Assembly (NCBI GenBank): GCA_023053545.1
Contig: JAKZAN010000004.1
Coordinates: 3,038,001 to 3,102,000, forward strand
From: Lepidurus packardi
Lineage: Eukaryota; Arthropoda; Branchiopoda; Notostraca; Triopsidae
Length of the DNA: 64,000 nt
Direction: 5' to 3'
The notes under the pieces were generated by a model. It had not been told where the DNA came from, made no database searches, and was given only the letters and a program-made list of their open reading frames with translations. Position 1 is the stretch's first letter; every line of letters begins with the position of its first letter. Positions 24,069 through 35,182 of this stretch are shown here, one piece after another. A program made the translations under genes and the position numbers.

Positions 24069-24842
24069 TGTCTTATTAATTCGTAAAGGAACGATCGCAG
24101 AGTGTTTTTTGACAAGTCACTAAGATATAATTAATTAACTAATATCTTATATATAAATACCTATTCACTAGTATGTTACACATTAAACTTAATTTATACA
24201 AATAATTTATGGCTAAAATAAATTTGAATGTGAGAATTGAATATCGCGTTAAATGATATTTCTCAGCGGAATAAGAAATGAACTTAACCTAAACCGTATT
24301 AATTAAAGCAATGAAATTAAGCAAACAAACGAAGTTCTTAAGATTTACAGGTTTTCTATACAAACATAAGATATTACAATTAAATTTGATTGACTTAATT
24401 ACCAACCCTTCAACTGCTTTTAATTAAGTTTTTGACAGTATATAATGCCTCTATTTAAATATTCGAATGTATGACAGAATCGTCTCCATAAAATAAAAAT
24501 AAACAAATCTTCACTAACGGCAAGCGGAAGTGAAGACAAAGCGATAGCCCCTTCATTCCTTACTCCTTATTGCTTCCCAAAGTACACAAGGACGTCCTTA
24601 GAGACACATTACGGTCTGTGAAAGTACGAAGCTTCAAACATGTGACGAAATCTGGATCTTTTCCAGACCCAGTCTCTAATTATGTTACGGTTTAGTAGCC
24701 CCAGCTGTTTCATTAAAGTGATAATTAGTCTCTAAATTAATAACCCAATTAAACTTGCATATTTAATATGTCTTTTACGTCAACCGTATCTGTCGCATAA
24801 TTCTTTATATGCCTACATTTACTGTTAACAAGCTTTGAAAAA

Positions 24843-25045
24843 AAATCCCACTTGGGACCAGGGATGGTACAAGACCGACTTCTCTCGAAACCAAGACAAG
24901 ACCGCGACGGGTCGCAAGTTTCCAGTATCAAGACGACACCAACGCCGCAACTTTTGAGACCAACACCAAGACAACACCGACCAAAAATCATTGAGACCAA
25001 AAGTCGGTCTTGAGACCAAGACCGATGTTGACTCGGAACGATTTT
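24843..25045. repeat. GAGACCAAGAC-rich repeat patch 1
   Basis: Short motifs such as GAGACCAA, CAAGACC and CCAACACC recur many times. A related patch lies at 25668-25790. Both carry imperfect CAGGGNTGG or CCCAACCCTG ends in opposite sense, which suggests two insertions of one short dispersed repeat. Confidence 0.5.
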
Positions 25046-25667
25046 GACTTCCATTTGCAGTTGATCTTGGATTAATACTAAACTTTTTCGACACTTTGGG
25101 TTACATATACAGAGCAGTGAAAGAACGTACCTGTTCCGGATGAAAGTATCCGGAAGGTTTGCCAACGCTGACTTATCCCGTGGGACATTACGACCTCGAC
25201 CGCTGACTATTAACCCTTTTTAGGAATTTGACGTTTGCTTACGCCTTCGACGTTTTTTTACGAATTGACTTGGCGCTATGCTTTACCTTTCACCTTTTTT
25301 CTTCCCTTGGACAGGACAGTCAGAGAACAGACGCGAAGAAAGACGGATCTAGACAAGAAACTAAGTTGTACGTGGCTTTTGTTTGAATAAAGAACCCTTT
25401 CCTTTACATATGTGTTGTGTTCGTTGTTTAAAACAGCCACATTTGTAACAGTACCTCCTAGGATATTTTTACATTTTAAGGGGAATTTCGCGAAACAGCA
25501 TCTTTCACTTCATAAGTAAAATTCCTATCAAACAGACTAACCCTATAAGCGTTAAAATGGCCCTAGGCTTAGAAAGTGAAAGGGTCACTTGGGTATTGCA
25601 AAATGGAATTAAGTAAACTTGAAAGTACGGTTAGTTCCGCTTACCTTAATTTTCACCCTATGTTTAA

Positions 25668-25790
25668 AATGGCGACCAAGGCATCGAGACCAACACCGCG
25701 ACGAAATTTTCGAGACCAAGACAGACTCCCCAACAACAGGAAATTTTTTCGAGACCAGACCAAGACTAAGGCCAGGTCTTGAGATCCCAA
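25668..25790. repeat. GAGACCAAGAC-rich repeat patch 2
   Basis: Same motif family as 24843-25045, with CGAGACCAA recurring three times, ending in CTTGAGATCCCAACCCTG. Confidence 0.5.
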
Positions 25791-26894
25791 CCCTGCTTGG
25801 GACACAAGATGGCTCTACGTTCCCCATGCGATCCTGCCAAAAAAAGCTAAACTAAACGGAAGCTTTCATAAATACTAACTACAGAGTGCAAAATATCAGT
25901 CTTTCGTGCCCCCTGGCTTTGCTGCAAAAACATAAGAGGCTCGTAAATAAGTTTGTGATTAAGCCATATGATCTCGACTTATGTGTCGTTTTCCGAGGCA
26001 GTGCAAGCAGCAACCCTTAACCTTTGTTGTAAAGGTTTATAGTTCAGCTAAAACTGCCCAAGACGTGTTCCATACCAATAAGTTTTAGATATGTTGTAGA
26101 CCGTCGCATTTACCTCGATTATTACGAAATGCTACATGTCGGTCTAACTTTGCGAACTTGTTACTTTGAAGGGAGAATTCGAGCAAAGATGTGCTTGACA
26201 GTAGCAGAATATTCATGTTGTAAAAGTTTAATTGGCCACTTCGGCTGATACGAACCATTCATCGGCAATAATGAACGCCTGTCAATGCGAAATGGTTAGG
26301 AACTGTAGTAATGAATCTCTAAACAGTTGTCGTTTGGCGAGAAAGCCTTACTTCAGACTCCAAAGCTCCATCAGACTCCAAGAGTTTTCCCCAGAAAACT
26401 AAAATCGGATGGTAACCTATAACACTTGCCCTACTGGATTGATCCGAAAACCAGGAAATGAGAGATACACATGAGTCTCTTCTTTACTTCCAAGTTCACG
26501 GTAATTCACAATGTATTAGACTCGCTTTGTCAAACAAGTCATGGAGTGCTGAAGTTATATTTCTCTACGAGAGTTAATTCCCATGCACTTTACATGTGGT
26601 GGACATATGGCCTGATTCAAAGTCGCGAAATAAGAGATAACATAAGTTTGCTATTCGTTGTAGGCCCTATATAGGTCTTATGTTAATAATCCATGCAAAT
26701 ACACAATGTTTTCCCAAACCTTTTCGAACGAAAGCGTGCTCAAATTATATATTTCAAGGTTAAATCCTATGCCTCTAACACATAGCCTACTGCCTATTAA
26801 TATGTAAGTTAATCTCAAGAAACTTTGCACACAAAACTTAATATTTAAATGGGCGTTTGATTTGGAATGACCTAACATGACAGCACAAGGCATT

Positions 26895-28879
26895 TCATCG
26901 CCGTGCCACACTAAATCTCTCAGCAAGAAACGCTAACGTACATGCGATATAACCTATAATTAGGAGTAAGAAAGCGCCTTCCAAATCATAAAGAGATAAT
27001 ATCAAAGGATCAGTCTGACAATTAGCCACGCTAAGTTGCAAAGCTGATGTGCGGGCATGGCGAATGGCTTCTTCCTGCCAATAGTGCAAAAGTCCATTCT
27101 GCCTCAAGCGCAGAATGACTTGATCTAATCGCGGCTTGTATGGAGATCGTTTAGGTAGTGCTAAGGAAATAGGAAAAGACATAATTCCCTCTTTTAATAA
27201 ATGTAAAGTAGGAGTGCCATAGCAATCCAAGTGGCTCGTAGAGGCTGCGAACACTAAATAGACGCGATTTTCCATAAACGCATAGGAACCCTCAGCAGCT
27301 CGTTGAATACCTTCATCAACTGAATCCACGGGTGTATATCGCATGCCAATCTGACGCACAATCGGATCTTCTAGACTCATGAACAGATTCTTCATTTCCA
27401 GCCCCACACAGCCCAAGGCCAAACCGCTACAAATATAGAAAATACGCATTATCTTGGTAGGTTCTTTTGTATAGAGGTCAGGGGTTCAGTATTCCTAACT
27501 GGAAACTTCTTGCTCGTCGACTTCACCTAGCGGACGCCCTAGAATCAATATAGTACATCTTGGACTATGTCCCACCTGTCTATAAGTTGGCTGTTTGTGT
27601 CGATAGGCAAAGGTGCAGGAGGAGCCGACAAAGATGCCGTTAGCGAAGCTCTGAAGCCAGATGTGACGAAAAAGAAAACTGCCCAAAGTACGAAGAGAAA
27701 AGTTTCGATGGTTATAGGATTGGGGCTTTCGTTGGCAGTAATTCCGGTAAAAACCTGTACCATGTAGAAATATGACTCGGAAAAGCGCCGGTAAAAGGGG
27801 CCTGGTGCAAGGGAAGGGAGCATGTAGTGGTACCACTCACTGAGTAAAGGTATACAGATTCCAGACACGACAAATGCGATTCCAGTAAACAACCAAAGCG
27901 TAGGCGAAAACGGCATAAGGAGTGATTGCCACTGTGGATGTGGCTCCGGCAAACGGACTGCGAAATTAGCGTTATCAATGTCGTACGGGTACGACATATC
28001 AAAAGTGTTGTAGCGCGGCAAGGTGAGGAAAATATTAGCGATTCCTATGTCTGCCAGCCCTTGCTGGACTTGCCCGAACATCCCGCTCCAGGTACCCCTG
28101 AATTCATCGCCCCATTTTTCATTGTTGGGAGGAAGGTAGAACACGGGTGTTAAGCCCAAGGTTTCTGCAAAAGTACGTACTAAAGAAACTTCTATGCCCG
28201 AAAAACTGCCATTCGATTCCAGACTGTGGGGAGGTTGCTGGAAAGTACAAATGCGAAGGTGCTTTTTGGCACGTACTGCGACAGAGGTTGGGAAAAGAGG
28301 TCTGTTTGCGTACATTCGGTGAGTGCCGTTCCACAGATTAATCGTACGGACTTTTATAAGGGATTTTTCCAAAGAAACTCTTCGAATCCGAATCAGAGGG
28401 CTTGTCGAGTTCAGGTCCAAGATCAAGAAGGCTGATTTCGTTTCGTTCAGGAAGGAGCCAAGTTGGGGGGGAAATGGGCTCGAAGGGTTGACAAAAACGA
28501 AGGTACGACTTGATGCGTATAGGTCTTTAAATGGATTCTTTATATCAAGGAAGGAAGAATGTATGGGAGAGAAGACAAAATAGAACGGGCAGTTGTGTAT
28601 AGCAGCCTCATATTGATGATCAGGTGTAGAATTGCCCAACTGAAGGTCGATCACAATGGAGGGATACAGAACAGATTCTTGAAATAAACGCACTAGTTGC
28701 GGGGGGCTGTTCTCATCCACTACGTACGTAAAACATCTTGGATTGGGATTTGTATCCTCGATTAACAATTGGATTAGTTTTGTATAGCCATGTTCTTTGT
28801 TTTGCAAAGAGCAAGAAACGGAAAGCAATGCCAAGAAGGCGTGAAGAGGCCGGCAGAAATAACACCCTGCTGAGGACAT
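26895..28879 (-). CDS. Divergent ionotropic receptor (IR, variant glutamate-receptor family)
   Basis: Two coding exons on the minus strand: 28879-27576 and 27426-26895 (1836 nt, 611 aa). IRs are iGluR-derived cation channels used by protostomes in chemosensation and related sensing. A signal peptide-like start (HAFLALLSVSC) is followed by a poorly conserved N-terminal region and then S1 (LRICTFQQPP, GIEVSLVRTFAETLGL, GLADIGIANIFLTLPRY, FDMSYPYD). M1 is LWLFTGIAFVVSGICIPLL, the pore/M2 region is reduced, and M3 contains the degenerate motif FRASLTASLS in place of SYTANLAAF. The splice restores LIDSGLALGC, a typical S2 start. S2 then has YAFMENRVYLVF, and M4 is AFLLLIIGYIACTLAFLAE before the stop. 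A short N-terminal domain and weak motif match indicate a divergent IR rather than a co-receptor. No close orthologue is recognised. Confidence 0.88.
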
Positions 28880-29220
28880 TATACTTAAGGAATGATTCGT
28901 CAGTGAACACTAGCCAAATCATAAGGAGCTCCAGGAGTTTTGTTCGTTACTGGCTTTCAGTAGACGAACTACATGGCATGCTCCTTTCCGTTAATATTAG
29001 ATATTATATATGCGCCTGGGGCATGTTTGTTTTAGTTGCAACAGACTACTTCACCTTTACTCTGTAAGGCTAATGCTGTTTACCTCTATCTCAACCCAAG
29101 TATGTGCACAATGTACGCTAAACAATTTACGTTTTCTTTCAGCACACTTTTGATTAATTGCAATCTCTCTTCCATTTTATTGGGAAAAGGACACGAACGA
29201 TGTACGGATATCTAGTAGGC

Positions 29221-29290
29221 TACAGTGCAATCCGCTTATTTGAATAGACTCGGGACCGGACGGACACCATTCCGATAAGCGGAATACTCA
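29221..29290 (+). repeat. pogo/Tigger-like terminal sequence
   Basis: TA is followed by CAGTGCAATCCGCTTATTTG, then CGGGACCGGACGGACACC and GATAAGCGGAAT. This matches the pattern of Tigger ends (CAGT..CGCTTAT..CGGGACCGG..GATAAGCG). The subterminal arms CCGCTTAT and ATAAGCGG are inverted. No partner end was found within the window. Confidence 0.55.
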
Positions 29291-29458
29291 ATAATACGAA
29301 GTTGCCTATAGAGCATGATAAAAGTTTGAATTGAAGGAAACAAGAGTAAGTCTTTACTATCCTGTATTAATAATTAATTTAGTCAAGTTTTTAACGGTGA
29401 AAGGTGAGAAGTGAAGGGTTTTAGTTTTTTTGGGGGCATAAGACAACAGTTTTTTATT

Positions 29459-29556
29459 AACTAGGTTTTTTACATACATCTGTTAGCATACGAATTCCTT
29501 TTAACATGAAAAAATATTTCGGTCTCTTCGACTTTGTGTTAAGCAGTTTCCATTCT
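29459..29556 (-). repeat. Dispersed pogo/Tigger-like terminal fragment, copy 3
   Basis: It shares CTAGGTTTTTT, CTGTTAGC, GAATTCCTTTTAACA and GAAAAAATATTTCGGTC with copies at 10829 and 23971. The outer end is more decayed than in the other two. Confidence 0.55.
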
Positions 29557-30017
29557 AGTAATGTAGACGTAGTAACGTCTACGCCTCTGTTTGAGATAAC
29601 TAGTAATTTCAAACGATAGGTTGTAGGCTATATCCCCCCCCCCAAAAAAAAAAAAAAAAAATCCCATACGTTTGCCAGCTTGAATTTATTTTTTGCTTTG
29701 GAACTTTATGATTTATTTTCGATATGACATGAGCTGGTATTGTAAATCTTCGCGAGTCCTTTTTCGGAAGGCCCGTTTAAAAGTATTCCCATTTTTGGAT
29801 TTTATAGATTTCTACAATTTTCCCACGAAAATACCGCGCTACGTAAATTATCAAGGCTACCATGAACAAGCCCATAGAATGAATTTTGTAAGTTCCATTT
29901 AAGGACTTCCCTAAAGCTTACTGACTTGTTTACGTCCTAAAAGTGAATTAACCCAACAAGTAGAGTACATGTGCCGGTTTTGTAAAAATTTTACATAGCT
30001 ATTTTTTTACATTAAAA

Positions 30018-30383
30018 ATGGTTCACCTTACGGGTTGGAAATACGGAGCTTTCGTGGGAACCATCGTTGGTATGATTGGAGTTGCGTTATACCCAATCGT
30101 GATCTATCCCATGTTTAATCCAGATGCGTATAGTAAGTCTATTAGTATAATATTATTTTAATTTAGTCCTCTTACCAAATATTTTTTCGTGTTTCTTCCT
30201 TTTTTATTCCACTGTTAAAGAAGTGATACAGTCCGCCAACCGTGCAAATATCAAACAAGAAGATATCCAACCAGGAGGTATCTACTTAAAACAAAAATTA
30301 TTTATCCTGGTAACAAAAACGTCTTTTCTGATGTCCTAGGAATGAAAGTATGGACTGATCCCTTTAAGCCCTCAGATCGCTAA
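30018..30383 (+). CDS. SMIM20: Small integral membrane protein 20 (MITRAC7)
   Basis: Three coding exons: 30018-30132, 30221-30277 and 30340-30383 (216 nt, 71 aa), too small and split to show as one open frame. MITRAC7 is an inner-mitochondrial-membrane chaperone that binds newly made COX1 during cytochrome oxidase assembly. The protein has a single membrane segment at about residues 10-30 (AFVGTIVGMIGVALYPIVIY). The conserved tail has ANRANIKQEDIQPGGMKVW followed by TDPF, close to the vertebrate pattern [22 protein letters not shown]. All splice sites are GT..AG and phases agree. An AATAAA lies at 30499. Confidence 0.9.
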
Positions 30384-30498
30384 AATATCATGGAGAAGCA
30401 GAACTTGTATATAGCTATCCTTCGAGAATGATGGGAAATAGACTTGCTGTAATTTGAAATTCGTTTAATTATTTCTTATGAGATAGAAAACCAGTGAA

Positions 30499-30504
30499 AA
30501 TAAA
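30499..30504 (+). terminator. Polyadenylation signal AATAAA for SMIM20
   Basis: AATAAA occurs about 115 bp after the SMIM20 stop codon, in the interval towards convergent PDHA. Confidence 0.5.
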
Positions 30505-30727
30505 CATAAATATTTTTCGAACTAAACTTTTAAAATGATTTTTGAAGAGTAACTATCTCTTGGACTGCTAATTTTTAACCAAAGTTTTTGGGATAAATAT
30601 TCCGAAAAATAAGTTTAACAGCCAGGTTTAGTTAATTTTTTTTCCACTTCCAGACATTGTTGGTATATTACATAACTAGCACGGATACTCAGCTACTCAA
30701 ACAGCTGAGAAAACTGGGAGATTAACT

Positions 30728-32859
30728 TCACTGGAGATTAACAGCAGGGCCAATGCGTTTGTGTGGTAGAACGTCGAAAGAACTGACACTCTTGATTTTA
30801 GACCCATTTTCTAAAGGCTCAGCATAGATATCAGCAGTTAGTTCATCTAATCCGATCTCCTTGTCTGTCTTCGCTCGCTTCACAGCATCCTCAATTATCG
30901 TTCTAACTTCCTGATCTATATCCTAAAAACAGAACGGCAAGAGTTACCATTTGCTCCCTAACTTGTTTGTTAATGATTTTTACCTTGAGCTCGTCAGCTG
31001 TCACCAACTGTTGGGTCAGAATTTTGTCTTTGAAGGAAGTAATAGGATCTCTGGTCTGTCTAACTTCCTGGATTTCATCTCGGGAGCGGTAAGAAGTACC
31101 AGGATCAGACATGGAATGGCCAGAATAACGATACGTCGCGACTTCCAAAACCAAAGGCCCTTTTCCCGAGGCGGCCCAATCCACCGCAAACCGCGTTCCT
31201 TCCCTAACTGCCAATACATCCATCCCATCAATCTAATAAGGCAAGAATAAAATTCATTACGGTGGAAATTAAAAAAGAAATAAACGTTTATTACGCAAAT
31301 TCCAGGGACATAATCACCACGAGTGTAATATGTAGTTGAAGCAGAAGCGCGTTCCACAGAAGTACCCATGCCGTAGCCATTATTCTCGCAACAAGATAAC
31401 AAGGGTAGTTTCCACAACATAGACATGTTCAACGCTTCGAAGATTTGACCTTTTCCCACAAAAATATATTCTTATTAATTCACGTAACATTCGATCATTA
31501 AGCAAATAAATCCATACAAACTTGTCTAATTAAAAATCAATTAAAAACTATAAATAATTCAGAAAAGAACAACGAAAACGAAAGACTCTAATAATCTAAT
31601 ACCGGGTAAGTGATAATACTCATCCGTGTTAATATATGCGTAAAAAACTAGTTGTAAATCAATAATAAAACAATCGGAATGAAATGTTAATAAAGTAATG
31701 ACATAAAACAGTTTGGAATACCTTGATTGGCTGCCCCGTCACCATATAATGCTACACAAACTCCATCGGTGCCTTTATACTTGGCAGCCAAAGCAATTCC
31801 TGCTCCTAAGGGAACTTGTGCACCCACAATACCATTGCCGCCTAATTGTAAGCAGATATGAGTGAAAACTTACTTTTCCGAGTTTAATTAAAATAAAGGG
31901 CTTACCATAGAAATTGCGGGCATACATATGCATAGAACCGCCTTTTCCTCGAGCACAGCCAGTACTCCTTCCAGTTAATTCAGCTAAAACACCGACAGGA
32001 TCTACTCCCATGACGTAAGTCCATCCATGAGCACGATACGCAGTGATTACGGAATCTTGATCGCGTAAGGAGGCTTTCATACCCACGCAAACGGCTTCCT
32101 AAGGTTTAGAAATTAATAATTAGAGAAACTAGTGAATTAAAAAGAGTAAGCATTACAAAATGAGAGAAAATACTAACTTGGCCGGAATAAAGATGACAAA
32201 AGCCTCGAATGACTTTCTCCTTGTATAAATTGCCTGCAGCCGTTTCCATGCGACGAATCATTTGCATCTGTCGATAATAGTGAAGAGCATCGGTACGGTT
32301 TAAGGTGACGGAGGTAGAAGGACCATCTTCGATCTTGTGCAGCTTGAAAGGCTTAACTTCAAAAGTCGCTTCGGTAGAAAGATTGCTCTTGCTAAAGTTG
32401 AAGACTGTCGCCAAGGCTTTCTACAAAAAAAGATTTTTAAAAAATCCCATTAAGTTCATTTGAGATTTCTTTGGGATATCATCGAATACACAAAAGAAAG
32501 AAGAAAAAGAAACAGATGCACGAATCAATAATCAAGAATACCATGGATAGGTCCATAAAGTCAGGAAAACTTTTAGCAAGTGTATCAAAGTTTAGACGCC
32601 TTAACTTTGTCGTAGGTCCCTAAGTGGCACAGAACGTCAGAAAGCAAGCAATATAAAGTAAACAATAGTTATTAACTAAACAACCTACTTACACGCTTGA
32701 AACTTGAACAGTGATATTGATAGTTAAAAACTCGTCAAAATTCCAATTGCAGTTCTAGTTGATTTGTACCACCAAGTGCAATAAACACAACTAACACGAT
32801 TAACTTACGCTTTTGTTCGTCGCTTGTAAACCGACATTCTTCCACGTTGTCGAAAACAT
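30728..32859 (-). CDS. PDHA1: Pyruvate dehydrogenase E1 component subunit alpha, mitochondrial
   Basis: Seven coding exons on the minus strand: 32859-32809, 32420-32178, 32098-31906, 31841-31722, 31449-31295, 31232-30984 and 30922-30728 (1206 nt, 401 aa). With the beta subunit it forms E1 of the pyruvate dehydrogenase complex in the mitochondrial matrix, decarboxylating pyruvate with thiamine diphosphate. A basic, hydroxylated leader ([17 protein letters not shown]) is encoded by exon 1. The ThDP/Mg motif is GDGAANQG at 196-203. The phosphorylation loop [19 protein letters not shown] places Ser294 and Ser301 at the positions of human Ser293 and Ser300, so kinase control is probably conserved. 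Family segments [20 protein letters not shown] and GMGTSVERA are intact. Confidence 0.95.
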
Positions 32860-33131
32860 GCTGCCAAATCAAGAACCCGCAAATGTACTATGAAATTGTG
32901 CTAAAACCAATGTCCTTTTCTTTCTAAAAACAGGAAGTGGCGAAGTCTCTACATTCGCCGAAAAAATCGATTATTAAATCACGAATGGTGGCGATTTTAA
33001 GGTTTGGTGACGGGCGAACCGCTACAAAAGTTTGTTTACTTTCTCTTACGTCTGCTGGCTTATATTACGCGCGAAACTTCAGTGCATGGCGTATTTCAAA
33101 GTAAAATTCCACTTTTAAAATTTTTATTAGA
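32860..33131. promoter_or_regulatory. Divergent promoter interval between PDHA and NEIL1
   Basis: Only 272 bp separate the two start codons, so both 5' leaders and core promoters must fit here. No TATA box is evident for either direction. A shared bidirectional promoter is an inference from the spacing. Confidence 0.5.
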
Positions 33132-34461
33132 ATGCCCGAAGGTCCAGAGTTACACCTCGCTTCCAAATTCATAAACGAAGTGTGTAAAAGTCGTTTTTTC
33201 CAAGGAAGCGTCGTTAAATCTGACGTTTCAGTTAAAAACCCAGACGTGCCATGGAATGTTCCGTCTTACACAATTTCTTCTATTTCTCGAGGAAAAGAAA
33301 TCAAAGTCATTTTACATGAGGCTGATAAGAACGAAGATTCGAAAACAGTGTCTATTCTTTTCCGGTTTGGCATGTCCGGTTGCTTCAAATTCACCTCCCC
33401 AGATAACCTTCCGAAACATTCCCATCTAAGGTTCGATAGTTAATCTTAGGTCCAAAATAAATACATAAAAATAAACAACTAACTTCAGTTATATTTCTAG
33501 ATTTTATTCTTCAGTACCTGCACCAGCCAAAGTCCTCAGCTTCGTAGATTTCCGGCGATTTGGACGCTGGGAAATCGATGCTCCTTGGGGATCAGATCGC
33601 GGTCCTTGTCCCATCCTAGAATACGAGGAATTTCGTTCAAACATCTTCGCCAATTTAGAAAATCCCGCATTTAGTCGTCCCATATGCGAAGCTATGCTCA
33701 ATCAGAAGTTTTTCAACGGTATCGGCAATTATTTACGAGCAGAGGTCCTCTTTCGAGCCGGAATTCCGCCCTTCGAAGAAGCGCGAACTGCCCTTTTACC
33801 CTTCAAAAACTTTCCCTACTACCCAGACGGGACTAAGACCGAATATCCCTCCAGCAAGTGCGATAAACCCCCAGCTATCACAGAAAACAAAGATCCATTG
33901 TTCCTATGCCATACTTTACCCTTAGAAGTGCTCAGTTTGGGCGGCAGCAAAGGCTACGACGTTAACCACGATCCCGAAGAAGAAACTTTCCTATCATGGC
34001 TACGCTGCTACCAAAACCCTTCTATGAAGAACTTAGTTGACAAAAATGGTAGAACTATCTGGTTCACAGGTCCTGCAGGTCGCCTAGCTCCACATGGGGC
34101 CAAAACTCGTAAAGTGAGACAAAGTCCAAGCAAGAAAGTCAAAACAACAGTTAAACTCGAAGCTGTCGAAGAGAAAGCTTCAGTTGAGCTCACCAAGATC
34201 ATAAAAAAGCCGTCCGCATCCAAAAAAATCAAATTGGAATCTATTGAACCCGCTAAATTATCAAAAGCAAAGATAACCAGTTCACAATCTTTAACTCAGT
34301 CTTCTAAATTAGAAAATAACGCGTTGATTCCTACCAAAATCAAGCTAGAAACACCAGAATTAATTATTTCCACAAAACCAACCAATGAGTCGTTATGCTT
34401 AAGTAATAAAAGAGTCACTCGGTCAGTTACACGTACCGCCATTACTCTGCACGACTCCTAG
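33132..34461 (+). CDS. NEIL1: Endonuclease VIII-like 1 DNA glycosylase
   Basis: Two coding exons: 33132-33430 and 33501-34461 (1260 nt, 419 aa; human about 390). NEIL1 removes oxidised pyrimidines and ring-opened purines and cuts the strand by beta,delta-elimination in nuclear base-excision repair. The start MPEGPELHLASKFINE gives the catalytic Pro2 and Glu3. Conserved elements are RGKEIKVIL (beta-elimination Lys), FRFGMSGCFKF, RRFGRWEI, RPICEAMLNQKFFNGIGNYL (H2TH) and AEVLFRAGIPPFEEAR. The zinc-less finger region ends with NGRTIWFTGPAGRLAPHG. The C-terminal tail of about 120 aa is Lys/Ser-rich and low in complexity. It sits head to head with PDHA. Confidence 0.94.
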
Positions 34462-35182
34462 AGCGACTCGCGTTTTTAAGCACTTTATTTGTATTACTAT
34501 TGGTTTTACTCTGAAAAGTTTCAAATTTTATGAATGGAAGTGACAAAAAAGACAGAAAATGCGTTAAGATTTCACAAGCCATGTATTAATTAAAATGCCG
34601 GGATAAACTACCAAATATTAATGTCGGGTTTGTTTAATGCGAGCTATTCAAAACCTAATTCCTTAGACTTGCTTGGTGATTTTCTTCTTTTAACATTTCC
34701 AAAGGAGGACATAAAAACATTCATAAATACAGTGCTATTGCTTGTTTCTTTTCTTGTTTCCCCCGTATGGGTTTTCAGAAAAAGTTCATTTTTTTCCTCT
34801 GTAATATAGTAACTGGGGAGATCATACGAAAGCTGATCCGGATTTTATCTAAAAATTCCAGTGCAGTTATATTTGCCATGCAATGGCCGGTAGGATAAAA
34901 AAAGGCGTGGAGAAGTACGTGGAAATGGAAAAAATCCATGCATGTAAAGAAAATCTCAGGACAGCTTTTAGTATTTTTTGCGTTATTTTTTTTTTCTGGA
35001 AAGAAGTGTGTTAATACAGATCAGTTTTTTGCGTTAAGTTAAGGAAGTAGAGGAATATTAAGAGACGAAAAGTGACAGCCCCAGGAACCACGTGTGTACG
35101 TTTTTAAACTTTTTAAAAATCGAAAAAGACAAATTACTTAAAATTAGTATGTACACTGTACACGTAAAATTTCCGTTGAAAC
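34462..35182. other. Intergenic between convergent NEIL1 and kinesin gene
   Basis: AT-rich sequence holding the 3' ends of both genes. No further gene, RNA or repeat is recognised. Confidence 0.5.

Larger units (their letters stand above)
23544..26894. other. 3.3-kb gene-poor interval with dispersed repeats
   Basis: No gene is recognised. It holds a pogo/Tigger-like terminal fragment (23971-24068) and two patches rich in GAGACCAAGAC (about 24843-25045 and 25668-25790). About 25170-25452 ends in TTTGTAACA after an AATAAAG signal and could be a solo LTR, but no matching start or target duplication was found. Confidence 0.5.
28880..30017. other. Intergenic between IR and SMIM20
   Basis: It holds transposon-end fragments (29221-29290 and 29459-29556) and a homopolymer run of C then A (about 29634-29661). 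A small open frame at 29693-29902 has no recognised family or signal. Confidence 0.5.

Noticed and set aside
25170..25452. Solo LTR
   Set aside because: It ends in TTTGTAACA after an AATAAAG signal, but no TG start with matching target duplication or second copy could be identified in the window.
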